55,135 nt of DNA. Source: Candidatus Gastranaerophilales bacterium (GTDB taxonomy: Bacteria; Cyanobacteriota; Vampirovibrionia; Gastranaerophilales; Gastranaerophilaceae). The notes below the pieces were generated by a model, which saw nothing but the letters and a program-made list of their open reading frames with translations, had not been told where the DNA came from and did no database searches. Shown piece by piece: positions 28,249-36,349 of this stretch (positions are counted from its first letter, which is position 1; each line of letters starts with the position of its first letter). Location: positions 1 to 55,135 of the forward strand of contig CALVCQ010000012.1 in assembly GCA_944326115.1 (NCBI GenBank), in the 5' to 3' direction. Both the position numbers and the translations under genes were made by a program.

Positions 28249-28286
28249 AAAAGAGTGCTTTATTTGTTAATAAAGTGCTCTTTTTT
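28249..28286 (+). terminator. Intrinsic terminator of fba
   Basis: 15-bp stem AAAAGAGTGCTTTAT / ATAAAGTGCTCTTTT with two G-U pairs, a short loop and a run of six T. It begins 32 bases after the stop. Confidence 0.88.
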
Positions 28287-28385
28287 ATGTCAATCATTTA
28301 CAGACTCTGTCCCAGCAAATATATCATTATTGACTAAATATATCCGAAATGTTAGCATAATCAAAAAGCTCGACGGATAAGAATA

Positions 28386-28805
28386 ATGACAGATAAAAGA
28401 TTAAGCAGTGAACAGGATTTTATAGAATATTTAAAAAAGATTAATTTTTCAAAGCATCTGGCAAAAATAGCAAAAAAGTTAAAAGAAAAAAAAGTTATAA
28501 TCTACGGTGCAGGTGCATTTTTTCAAACTATTAACAGAGAATACGATTTATCATGCCTGAATATTATAGCAATTGCCGACAGAAAGTTTGTTAATCACGA
28601 AGACGGTGAAGAATTTTTAGGTTACAGACTTTGCAGCCCTGATGAAATGGAATCTCTGCAGACTGATTATGTGCTTGTAAGTATGATAAATTTTATAAAT
28701 GTAATAGAAGACTTAGAAGAGACAAGTCTGAAAAATGCAAAAGTAAAAATTAAACCTTTAATAAATAAACCTTTTATTGATATCTTAAAAGAGCTCTGGA
28801 GTTAA
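28386..28805 (+). CDS. Small Rossmann-type protein A of the glycan cassette
   Basis: 139 residues. Core: KKVIIYGAGAFFQTINREYD (nucleotide-binding GxGxxF loop at about 39-45), IIAIADRKF with an acidic residue ending strand 2, GYRLCSPDEM and DYVLVSM. This layout is seen in small sugar-cassette proteins and in N-terminal domains fused to glycosyl- or methyltransferases. Its own catalytic role is unknown. More than half of its residues match protein B at 31986 by eye. It ends 6 bases before the glycosyltransferase start, so it is the first gene of the cassette. Confidence 0.7.
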   Translation: MTDKRLSSEQDFIEYLKKINFSKHLAKIAKKLKEKKVIIYGAGAFFQTINREYDLSCLNIIAIADRKFVNHEDGEEFLGYRLCSPDEMESLQTDYVLVSMINFINVIEDLEETSLKNAKVKIKPLINKPFIDILKELWS

Positions 28806-28811
28806 AATCAG

Positions 28812-29792
28812 ATGGCACAGAACTCTATGATTTCAATTATATTACCGGTATACAATGCTCAGGAATATATAGAAAAGTGTCTTGATTCTTTATTGACACA
28901 AACATATAAAAATATTGAAGTTTTATGTGTTGATGATTGTTCTGCGGATGGTTCATTAAAGATAATAAAAGATATTGCACAAAAAGATAAAAGAATAAAA
29001 GTTTTATCAACAGAAACAAACAGCGGACCTGCTACTGCAAGAAACATCGGGCTTGATAATGCACAAGGCGAATTTATTATGTTTTGCGATAACGATGATA
29101 AGTATTCACAAAATATGTGTGCAGTTATGATTGAGGCAATGAAAAAAAACAATGCGGATTTAGTTGCTTGTAAAGCCAATATAGAAAATAAATATCTGGA
29201 TGAAGAACTCGCAAATTATATTAACTGCAATCCGACAGGAACGTTTAATCTTGAAGGTCATTTGAAACATATTATAAACGTACTTTTATGGAACAAAATT
29301 TATAAAAAGTCTTTTATAGATGAATACAATATAAGATTTCCTGATGGCGTTTCTGCAGAGGATGATGCCTTTATTATTCAATACCTCAGCGTAATTCAGA
29401 AATATTGCGGGTTAAAAGATTGTTTATACAATCATCTTTTCAGGACAACTTCGTATACTAATACAATAGGGAGAGCTAAATCCGATGAAAAAAAATTTGA
29501 TAAAATAAAAATAATAAAAAATATGTATGATTTTTTGATAAAAAACAATATTTTTAAAAGAGAAGAAGAACATTTTCAAAACAGAGTGAGAGCGGAGCTT
29601 CGCTATATGTTTTTATATGCAAAAAGTAACGACGACAAAAAAGAAATAATTCGTCTTTATAACAATTTTGTAAAAAATGCAGAATATTTAGATTATAAAA
29701 AGTATAATTACCACTATTTTTATAAAAGAATGTACAAAAGGCTAAATCCGGTATTACTGTTTTCTTTGATAAAAAAATGCTGCTGGTTTTAG
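28812..29792 (+). CDS. Family 2 glycosyltransferase
   Basis: 326 residues, GT-A fold. N-terminal nucleotide-sugar site ISIILPVYNAQEYIEKCLDS and VLCVDDCSADGS; SGPATARNIGLDNAQG; DxD-like metal motif in MFCDNDDKY (residues 93-96); then an acceptor part with GVSAEDDAFIIQY, where the ED pair is the likely base region. The C-terminus is basic, YKRMYKRLNPVLLFSLIKKC, and may associate with the membrane. It transfers a sugar to a surface glycan or lipid carrier; donor and acceptor cannot be told. Confidence 0.92.
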   Translation: MAQNSMISIILPVYNAQEYIEKCLDSLLTQTYKNIEVLCVDDCSADGSLKIIKDIAQKDKRIKVLSTETNSGPATARNIGLDNAQGEFIMFCDNDDKYSQNMCAVMIEAMKKNNADLVACKANIENKYLDEELANYINCNPTGTFNLEGHLKHIINVLLWNKIYKKSFIDEYNIRFPDGVSAEDDAFIIQYLSVIQKYCGLKDCLYNHLFRTTSYTNTIGRAKSDEKKFDKIKIIKNMYDFLIKNNIFKREEEHFQNRVRAELRYMFLYAKSNDDKKEIIRLYNNFVKNAEYLDYKKYNYHYFYKRMYKRLNPVLLFSLIKKCCWF

Positions 29793-29806
29793 ATAAAGAG
29801 GTTACG

Positions 29807-31093
29807 ATGAAAAGCCCGAAAGATATGAAAATTATACAGATAGATATTACAAATGCCTGCGTAAACAGGTGTTCTAACTGTACAAGATTCTGCGGACATC
29901 ATACTAAGCCGTTTTTTATGGATTTTGAAACATTCAAAAAGGCTGTTGATTCTTTTGAAGGATGGGAAGGCTGCGTCGGTATAATAGGAGGAGAGCCTAC
30001 GCTGCACCCTGAAATAGAAAAATTTATTGATTATTTAAGAGAAAAAAGAATTGGTGCTCCGCTTAAACTTTCAAGAGAACCTATTTTTGATATGCAGGAA
30101 CATATTTATAAAAAGTTGAATAATACATGTTCAAAAATTGGTTTCTGGTCATCATTAAACAAAGGATACTACAGACATTTTGAAACTATAAATGATTCTT
30201 TCGACTGGCAGCTTTTAAATGACCACAATAATAAATGTTTGCATCAGGCAATACTTATGGCACGCAAAGATTTGGGAATAAGTGATGAAGAATTTAAAAA
30301 AAGAAGGGATAATTGCTTTGCGCAAAACACCTGGTCTGCAACAATTACACCGAAAGGGGCTTTTTTCTGTGAAATTGCAGCTGCTCTGGATATGCTTTTT
30401 AACGGTCCTGGCGGATGGGCAATAGAAAAAGGATGGTATAACAGAACGCCTGATGAATTCACAGAACAGCTGCAATGGTGTGAGTTGTGTTCTCTATGTC
30501 TTGATGTACCCCAGAGAATATCCTGTGAAGATATTGATGATATTACGCCTACTCTTTTAAAAAAACTTCAAAAAATAAACTCTCCTAAAATAAAAGCAGG
30601 AAAATATTGTCTGCATGATATCAATGATTATAAAAAACACAAACAGGTATACAAGTCTTTTGAACACTGTGATGATTATATGCAGGCAGGTTCAAATATA
30701 AGGACAACAACAGACAACAGAAATTATTACCCGAGAGATTTTGTAATAGTAAATTTAGAAAATGCGTCCTCTTTTATAAACAAAAAAACAGACTGGGTTA
30801 TACTTTCAAAAAATAATAAAGATGCAAAAAAAATAAAAAACTATTTAAAAAAAATGGTTATCAACCCCGGATGCCTGTACAGATATAAAGGAGAATACAT
30901 CTTTAACCCGCTGGCAAGAAGTATCAGGGATAAAATAAAATCTCCACAAAATTTTGACTTAAAAAAACTGACAACATATTATGTTTCTGACAAAATAATA
31001 GATATAAAAATAAAAAAAACTGATTACTTATCACAAATTTTTGGCAAGAAATTTGTCAAAATAATAAAAATATTTAAATATATTTGGTTTTAA
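29807..31093 (+). CDS. Radical SAM protein with SPASM-like cysteine region
   Basis: 428 residues. The ATG at 29807 has AGAGG 6 bases upstream; an upstream in-frame codon would overlap the previous gene. The 4Fe-4S/SAM motif ACVNRCSNCTRFC has Cys18, Cys22 and Cys25 (Cx3Cx2C), followed by IIGGEPTLHPE. A second cysteine region resembles a SPASM/twitch domain: a Cys before SATITPKGAFFCEIAAA, then QWCELCSLCLDVPQRISCE. The last ~150 residues are a lysine-rich domain of unknown kind. By analogy with radical SAM enzymes acting on amino sugars it may modify (oxidise or epimerise) a sugar of the glycan; peptide modification is the alternative. Confidence 0.85.
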   Translation: MKSPKDMKIIQIDITNACVNRCSNCTRFCGHHTKPFFMDFETFKKAVDSFEGWEGCVGIIGGEPTLHPEIEKFIDYLREKRIGAPLKLSREPIFDMQEHIYKKLNNTCSKIGFWSSLNKGYYRHFETINDSFDWQLLNDHNNKCLHQAILMARKDLGISDEEFKKRRDNCFAQNTWSATITPKGAFFCEIAAALDMLFNGPGGWAIEKGWYNRTPDEFTEQLQWCELCSLCLDVPQRISCEDIDDITPTLLKKLQKINSPKIKAGKYCLHDINDYKKHKQVYKSFEHCDDYMQAGSNIRTTTDNRNYYPRDFVIVNLENASSFINKKTDWVILSKNNKDAKKIKNYLKKMVINPGCLYRYKGEYIFNPLARSIRDKIKSPQNFDLKKLTTYYVSDKIIDIKIKKTDYLSQIFGKKFVKIIKIFKYIWF

Positions 31094-31111
31094 AATCAAA
31101 AAGGATTGTAT

Positions 31112-31957
31112 ATGAAAATACTAGTAACAGGAGCAAACGGATACATTGGTTCACATGTGGTAAAAGCACTTCTTGATGCTAAAAATGAAGTGATTGCCGT
31201 TGATTTTAAGCACGATAATATTGATAACAGAGCAAAAAAATTTGATACAGACATATTTGACTTTGATAAAAATTATTTTGAACTTTTTGAAAAGCCTGAG
31301 GTATTGATCCACTTTGCCTGCAAAGATGTCCCTGTACATAACTCTATATATCATATTGAATCAATCCCCCTGCATTTTAAATTTATAAAAAATCTCGTTG
31401 ATAACGGACTTAAGCAGGTAATAACAGTAGGTTCAATGCACGATGTAGGGTATTTTGAAGGTGCTGTAAAAGAAAATACAGAACCGCATCCTATGACTTT
31501 TTACGGTGTGTCAAAAGATACTTTAAGAAGACTTGTTGAAATTTATACAGACGATAAAGATGTTGTCCACCAGCATCTTAGATTTTTCTACACATACGGC
31601 GATGACGAAAAAAGCTCGGGTTCGATTTTTGCAAAAATTTTTCAAATGGCAAAAGACGGACAAAAAACATTTCCTTTTACGGACGGGAAAAATCAATTTG
31701 ACTACATAGAAATTAATGAACTGGCACAACAGATTACGGCAGTAGCAATGCAAAAAGAAATATCAGGAATAATCAACTGCTGCTCCGGTAAACCTGTCGC
31801 AATAAAAGATCAGGTGGAATTCTTTATAAAAACACACGGTCTTGACATTAAACCGGATTTTGGCAAATATCCTTCAAGAAAATATGATTCTCCCTGCATA
31901 TACGGAGATATCACAAAAATACAAAAAATTTTAAATTCATCAAAACATATAAAATAG
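31112..31957 (+). CDS. NAD-dependent epimerase/dehydratase (SDR superfamily)
   Basis: 281 residues, slightly short for the extended SDR family. N-terminal NAD loop TGANGYIGSHV (residues 6-16), Asp31 ending strand 2 (AVDF), Ser108 in TVGSMH, and the catalytic Tyr131/Lys135 pair in FYGVSK. The C-terminal half has QFDYIEINELAQQI for substrate contact. AAGGA lies before the ATG at 31112. It probably interconverts or reduces a nucleotide sugar for the GT2 enzyme upstream. It follows the radical SAM gene by 18 bases. Confidence 0.9.
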   Translation: MKILVTGANGYIGSHVVKALLDAKNEVIAVDFKHDNIDNRAKKFDTDIFDFDKNYFELFEKPEVLIHFACKDVPVHNSIYHIESIPLHFKFIKNLVDNGLKQVITVGSMHDVGYFEGAVKENTEPHPMTFYGVSKDTLRRLVEIYTDDKDVVHQHLRFFYTYGDDEKSSGSIFAKIFQMAKDGQKTFPFTDGKNQFDYIEINELAQQITAVAMQKEISGIINCCSGKPVAIKDQVEFFIKTHGLDIKPDFGKYPSRKYDSPCIYGDITKIQKILNSSKHIK

Positions 31958-31985
31958 TACAATAGTTGACAGGAGCATATAAAAG

Positions 31986-32387
31986 ATGGATAAATTGGAA
32001 CATTTGCAATATTTGGAAAAAATTAATTTTTCAAAACGACTAAAAAATTTAGAAAAAAAATACAAAAATAAAAAAATTATAATATACGGTACAGGTCAAT
32101 TTTTTCAGGTGATTAATGAAAATTACGATCTTGGAGGTCTGGATATTATTGCAATTGCAGACAGGAAATTTTATGAACACAAAGAGGATGAAACATTTTT
32201 GGGATACAAAGTTTGCTCACCCGATGAAATGGTAAAACTAAAGCCTGATTGTGTACTCGTTGCTACTTTAAATACCGTAAATTTAATAGAAGAACTGGAA
32301 TATACAGTATTGAAAAAATCAAAAATCAAGTTAAAACCATTAATAAACAAACCTCTTTTTGACATCTGGAAAGAGATATGGGGATAA
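31986..32387 (+). CDS. Small Rossmann-type protein B, paralogue of the 28386 product
   Basis: 133 residues with the same layout as protein A: EKINFSKRL, KKIIIYGTGQFFQVINENYD, IIAIADRKF, FLGYKVCSPDEM, and an almost identical tail LKPLINKPLFDIWKEIWG (protein A has IKPLINKPFIDILKELWS). It is the last gene of the cassette, so the cassette is bracketed by two copies. The function of neither is known. Confidence 0.7.
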   Translation: MDKLEHLQYLEKINFSKRLKNLEKKYKNKKIIIYGTGQFFQVINENYDLGGLDIIAIADRKFYEHKEDETFLGYKVCSPDEMVKLKPDCVLVATLNTVNLIEELEYTVLKKSKIKLKPLINKPLFDIWKEIWG

Positions 32388-32806
32388 ACATTATCTCATT
32401 AACTTTAATATTGTCATATAAATACAGATAGACGTATTCTGGACATATTTTAGTATGTTACAACGCCTGCACTCTGTACTTAACATAATAAAAAAAATAC
32501 GAAATCAGCAGTTTTCCATGACATTAATATAGTGTCGCAGCTGTATCCTGATCAACGAAACCGCCAGCTGCTCGCTTTTTCAAATAAAATTTAAAAAATT
32601 AGCATTAAAATATCGTGAAAAAAATCACTTTTTTAATATTCAAAATTTTATATATTTCGTATAAAAATTTTATAAATATAATCCTTTTATAATCTGCTTT
32701 TTAACAAATACAGTTTTATTAATAATTGTAAAAATAACACTTGCAATTTTCTTTTTTATAGGTTATATTAATAGTGAATAATTTCACGATAAAGGAGACT
32801 TACACT
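32388..32806 (+). promoter_or_regulatory. Intergenic region: weak terminator-like hairpin and adhE promoter
   Basis: No gene is seen in these 419 bases. 32537-32580: stem GCAGCTG/CAGCTGC with a 21-base loop followed by CTCGC and five T, possibly ending the glycan cassette transcript. 32741-32769: TTGCAA, a 17-base spacer, TATATT, a good promoter placing adhE transcription near 32776. The rest is AT-rich without visible structure; no known redox-regulator box was recognised. Confidence 0.55.
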
Positions 32807-35449
32807 ATGGCAACTAAAAAGCAAGCCGAAAAAGAAAAGCTCGAAAAAGCTTTTAACAAATCCAGTGAAGTTAAAACTCACGACGATTTAAAATTAATCA
32901 TTGAAAGAGCTAAAAAAGCTCAAAAGATTTATGCTACTTATTCTCAAGAACAGGTAGACAAAATTTTTAAAGCAGCAGCTACTGCCGCTGACAAAATGAG
33001 AATTCCTCTTGCCAGAATGGCTGTTGAAGAAACAGGCATGGGCGTTATGGAAGACAAAATCATAAAAAACCACTTTGCTGCAGAATATATCTACAACAAA
33101 TACAAAAACATGAAAACTGCCGGTGTTATCGAAGAAGATAAAGCTAACGGCATCAAAAAGGTAGCAGAACCTATCGGCGTAATTGCAGGCGTTATTCCTA
33201 CTACAAACCCGACTTCAACTGCTATTTTTAAATCATTAATAGCTTTAAAAACAAGAAATGCTCTTGTTTTCTCACCGCACCCCAGAGCTAAAAAATGTAC
33301 TATAGAAGCTGCAAGAATCGTTCTTGAAGCAGCTGTTAAAGCAGGTGCACCGGACGGACTTATTGCATGGATTGATGAACCGTCAGTTGAACTTTCAGCA
33401 GCATTAATGCATCACGAAGACATCGATATGATTCTTGCTACAGGCGGTCCCGGTATGGTAAAAGCAGCTTACTCATCAGGCAAGCCGGCACTTGGCGTAG
33501 GTCCGGGCAACACACCTGCTGTTATTGACGAAACTGCTGATATCAAAATGGCTGTTTCTTCAATTCTTATGTCCAAAACATTTGATAACGGCATGATTTG
33601 TGCTTCCGAGCAGTCTGTTGTTGTTGTTAAAGATGTATATGAAGAAGTTAAGAAAGAATTCCTCTTAAGAGGAGCATATATTCTTAACAACAAAGAAAGA
33701 GAAAAAGTAGGTGCTCTTGTTATTCAGAACGGAAGAGTAAATGCTGCTATCGTAGGTCAGCCTGCTGCTAAAATAGCAGAAATGGCAGGTATTGAAGTTG
33801 ATCCTGAAACAAAAGTTCTTATCGGCGAAGTTACTGACATTTGCGAAGAAGAACCGTTTGCTCATGAAAAACTTTCACCTGTATTGGCTATGTATAAAGC
33901 AAAAGATTTTGATGATGCTGTACAAAAAGCTTATGATCTGGTAGACTTTGGTGGAGCAGGTCACACATCCGTTCTTTATACAGATGAAAGATTCCCTGAA
34001 AGAATCAATGCATTCGGCTTGAAACTACACACAAGCAGAATCTTAATCAACTCACCTTCATCTCAGGGCGGTATCGGTGACTTGTACAACTTCAGACTCA
34101 ATCCGTCATTAACACTGGGCTGCGGCTCATGGGGCGGAAACGCTGTTAGTGACAACGTAGGACCACAACACTTATTAAACATAAAAACAGTTGCTGAAAG
34201 GAGAGAAAACATGCTCTGGTACAAGGTTCCTGCAAAAGTATATTTCAAAAGAGGAGCTTTGGATCTCGCTCTCAGAGAATTGCAAGGTAAAAAACGTGCA
34301 TTTATTGTTACGGACAGATTCCTGTTCAATTCCGGCATGACAAACTCAATCACAAATACACTGGATGATATCGGTGTTGATTATCAAATTTTCTTTGATG
34401 TTAAACCGGATCCGACATTGTCTACTATCAACGATGCAATGATGATGGTTAAGGCTTATGAACCGGATGTATTCATTGCACTGGGCGGCGGTTCTTCTAT
34501 GGACGCAGCTAAAATACTGTGGTTGATGTATGAACAGCCTGATACTGTATTTGAAGATATTGCAATGAGATTTATGGATATCAGAAAGAGAATCTGTATG
34601 ATTCCGCCTCTCGGCAAAAAAGCTGAAATGGTTTGCGTACCGACTACATCAGGTACAGGTTCTGAAGTTACTCCGTTTGCAATCATCACTGATGACCAGA
34701 CAGGTGTTAAATACGCAATCGCTGATTACGCATTGACTCCGAATGTAGCTATTGTTGACCCGAATCTTGTTGATACAATGCCAAAAGGTTTGACTGCTGT
34801 TTCAGGTTATGACGCAATTGTTCACTCACTGGAAGCTTACGTATCAGTAATGGCAACAAACTTCACAAATTCTAATTCATTAGAAGCTTTGAAATTGTTG
34901 TTCAGATATATGAAACGTTCTTACGACAACGGTGCAAAAGATCCGGTTGCAAGAGAAAAAGTTCACTATGCAGCAACAATTGCAGGTATGGCTTTTGCTA
35001 ACGCATTCTTAGGTATTTGCCACTCTATGGCTCACAAACTGGGTGCTATGTTCCACGTACCTCACGGTATGGCTAACGCTTTGTTAATCAACCAGGTTAT
35101 CAAGTTCAATGCTACTGACAAACCTGTTAAACAAACAGCCTTCCCGCAATACAAATTCCCTAATGCAAAAGCTAAATACGGTCAAATCGCTGATGAATTA
35201 GGTCTCGGCGGTAAAAATGATGATGAAAAAGTTGAATTACTGCAGCAGGCTTTGATTCAAATGAAAAAAGATCTTGGTTTGCCAATGTCAATTAAAGAAT
35301 TCGGTATTGAAGAATCTGAATTTATGGCAAAACTCGATGAAATGGTTGAACTTGCATTTGACGATCAGTGCACAGGTGCAAACCCGAGATATCCATTGTT
35401 TGAAGAAATCAAACAAATGTATCTCGATGCATACTACGGCAGAATATAA
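32807..35449 (+). CDS. adhE: Bifunctional acetaldehyde-CoA/alcohol dehydrogenase
   Basis: 880 residues, the usual AdhE length. The N-terminal acetylating aldehyde dehydrogenase (to about 440) carries PIGVIAGVIPTTNPTSTAIF and the catalytic Cys265 in NGMICASEQSV. The C-terminal iron-dependent alcohol dehydrogenase (from about 465) carries FIALGGGSSMDAAK, PTTSGTGSEVTPFAI and the metal histidines in HSMAHKLGAMFHVPHGMANA. It reduces acetyl-CoA to ethanol with two NADH, a fermentation end reaction; the protein usually forms spirosome filaments. AAGGAG precedes the ATG at 32807. Codon use is richer in G/C-ending codons than in its neighbours, as in highly expressed genes. Confidence 0.97.
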   Translation: MATKKQAEKEKLEKAFNKSSEVKTHDDLKLIIERAKKAQKIYATYSQEQVDKIFKAAATAADKMRIPLARMAVEETGMGVMEDKIIKNHFAAEYIYNKYKNMKTAGVIEEDKANGIKKVAEPIGVIAGVIPTTNPTSTAIFKSLIALKTRNALVFSPHPRAKKCTIEAARIVLEAAVKAGAPDGLIAWIDEPSVELSAALMHHEDIDMILATGGPGMVKAAYSSGKPALGVGPGNTPAVIDETADIKMAVSSILMSKTFDNGMICASEQSVVVVKDVYEEVKKEFLLRGAYILNNKEREKVGALVIQNGRVNAAIVGQPAAKIAEMAGIEVDPETKVLIGEVTDICEEEPFAHEKLSPVLAMYKAKDFDDAVQKAYDLVDFGGAGHTSVLYTDERFPERINAFGLKLHTSRILINSPSSQGGIGDLYNFRLNPSLTLGCGSWGGNAVSDNVGPQHLLNIKTVAERRENMLWYKVPAKVYFKRGALDLALRELQGKKRAFIVTDRFLFNSGMTNSITNTLDDIGVDYQIFFDVKPDPTLSTINDAMMMVKAYEPDVFIALGGGSSMDAAKILWLMYEQPDTVFEDIAMRFMDIRKRICMIPPLGKKAEMVCVPTTSGTGSEVTPFAIITDDQTGVKYAIADYALTPNVAIVDPNLVDTMPKGLTAVSGYDAIVHSLEAYVSVMATNFTNSNSLEALKLLFRYMKRSYDNGAKDPVAREKVHYAATIAGMAFANAFLGICHSMAHKLGAMFHVPHGMANALLINQVIKFNATDKPVKQTAFPQYKFPNAKAKYGQIADELGLGGKNDDEKVELLQQALIQMKKDLGLPMSIKEFGIEESEFMAKLDEMVELAFDDQCTGANPRYPLFEEIKQMYLDAYYGRI

Positions 35450-35465
35450 TCTGATTTAACGTTGC

Positions 35466-35513
35466 AAAAAATACAGCATCTGGAATAAATACAGATGCTG
35501 TATTTTTATTTTT
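35466..35513 (+). terminator. Intrinsic terminator of adhE
   Basis: 13-bp perfect stem AATACAGCATCTG/CAGATGCTGTATT, a 9-base loop and then T-rich sequence. The A-run on the left arm means it could also act on the opposite strand. Confidence 0.9.
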
Positions 35514-35545
35514 AAGTCTGCATATTTAATTGATTCCGGGTGTGT

Positions 35546-35683
35546 TCTTGGATTATTGGCGTTCGTAAGGTTTGGTATTCCGTTTCGAAATTTTTTTCTA
35601 AAATTTCTTCTCTCCATCTACCTTACTCACATGGGCACTCGCTCGGCTTTTAAGCCTCGACTCCGTGCCCGCTCAAAATCCGC
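35546..35683. repeat. Dispersed repeat R, unit A
   Basis: Begins TCTTGGATTATTGGCGTTCG and runs through a conserved part of about 70 bases, then a variable hairpin: GGGCAC...GTGCCC closing around GGCTTTTAAGCC (about 35634-35670). The next unit starts immediately, at 35684. Small ORFs here run through the repeat and are not conserved in frame. This is part of a gene-free region, 35514-36349. Confidence 0.8.
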
Positions 35684-35822
35684 TCTTGGATTATTGGCGT
35701 TCGTAAGGTTTGGTATTCCGTTTCGAAATTTTTTTCTAAATTTTTCCATTTCGTCGACCTTGTACACATGGCTGTCGCTCACTTCGTTCGTCTTCACAGC
35801 CGCTCTTTCACTGTTTACAAAT
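35684..35822. repeat. Dispersed repeat R, unit B
   Basis: Same conserved first part as unit A, 138 bases later. It then diverges to TTTCGTCGACCTTGTACACATG and a hairpin with different stem bases, GGCTGT...ACAGCC around TCACTTCGTTCG. The copy at 55004-55135 matches this unit with one base inserted. A one-base length difference between copies breaks every reading frame, so it is non-coding. Confidence 0.85.
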
Positions 35823-35910
35823 CAATAATACAAAGAAAAACCTTTGATAATTTCGTGAAGCCATTTTGCACGTTTCGCCCCAGCTCAACGGCAAAAGAAG
35901 GCAAATCCGC

Positions 35911-35983
35911 TCTTGGATTATTGGCGTTCGTAAGGTTTGGTATTCCGTTTCGAAATTTTATTCTAAAATTTCTTCTCTCCATC
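35911..35983. repeat. Dispersed repeat R, unit C (partial)
   Basis: Third copy of the conserved first part (TCTTGGATTATTGGCG... to CTTCTCTCCATCT), ending where repeat T starts. It lacks the variable hairpin found in units A and B. Confidence 0.8.
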
Positions 35984-35987
35984 TGGG

Positions 35988-36265
35988 TGAAATGTACAAC
36001 TACAGGCTTGAGATGCAGCAGAGTGAAGGGGAATTACATATCAGGACACCGGGTATACAAACGAGTCCAACTCAGACAGATAATTTTCATATTGTCAACT
36101 GACTCCGACTACTTGTTGAACCTGTGCAATAAGCAAGTTCAATATTTAACAATAAGTCCGGCACAGTCAACAAGCGCATGGGGTCACTTCCGTAAAATGC
36201 TAGACTCGGCGCCACTCGCACTCCGTGTACCACTCCTACAAGCGAGGTCCCACTCAGACAGATAA
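35988..36265. repeat. Dispersed repeats T and S next to R
   Basis: T copy 1 (35988-36084) contains GCTTGAGATG, TACATATCAGGA and CTCAGACAGATAAT; the same words occur at 49790-49880. T copy 2 (36224-36265) is a fragment containing GTGTACCACT and CACTCAGACAGATAAT. Between them, S (36085-36112, TTTCATATtGTCAACTGACt... ) matches 54975-55002 with two differences. No gene is supported in this stretch. Confidence 0.6.
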
Positions 36266-36349
36266 TAATTACGGTTTGTAAAATACCTGATTAACGCCGG
36301 TTGATTTTTATGGTAATATTTATTTGTTAATAAAAGTTCGGAGTTTTTC

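Noticed and set aside
32388-32806. Riboswitch or Rex-type operator upstream of adhE
   Set aside because: I found no conserved riboswitch core and no clear Rex-like palindrome; only a promoter and a weak hairpin can be supported.
35546-35983. CRISPR array
   Set aside because: The repeated head is ~70 bases, spacing is irregular (138 then 227 bases), and the 'spacers' are themselves repeated at 55004.
35556-36265. ORFs of 78-165 codons in the R/T repeat region
   Set aside because: They run through repeat units that are not conserved in frame; the shared peptide (VRFGIPFRN) comes from the repeat itself.
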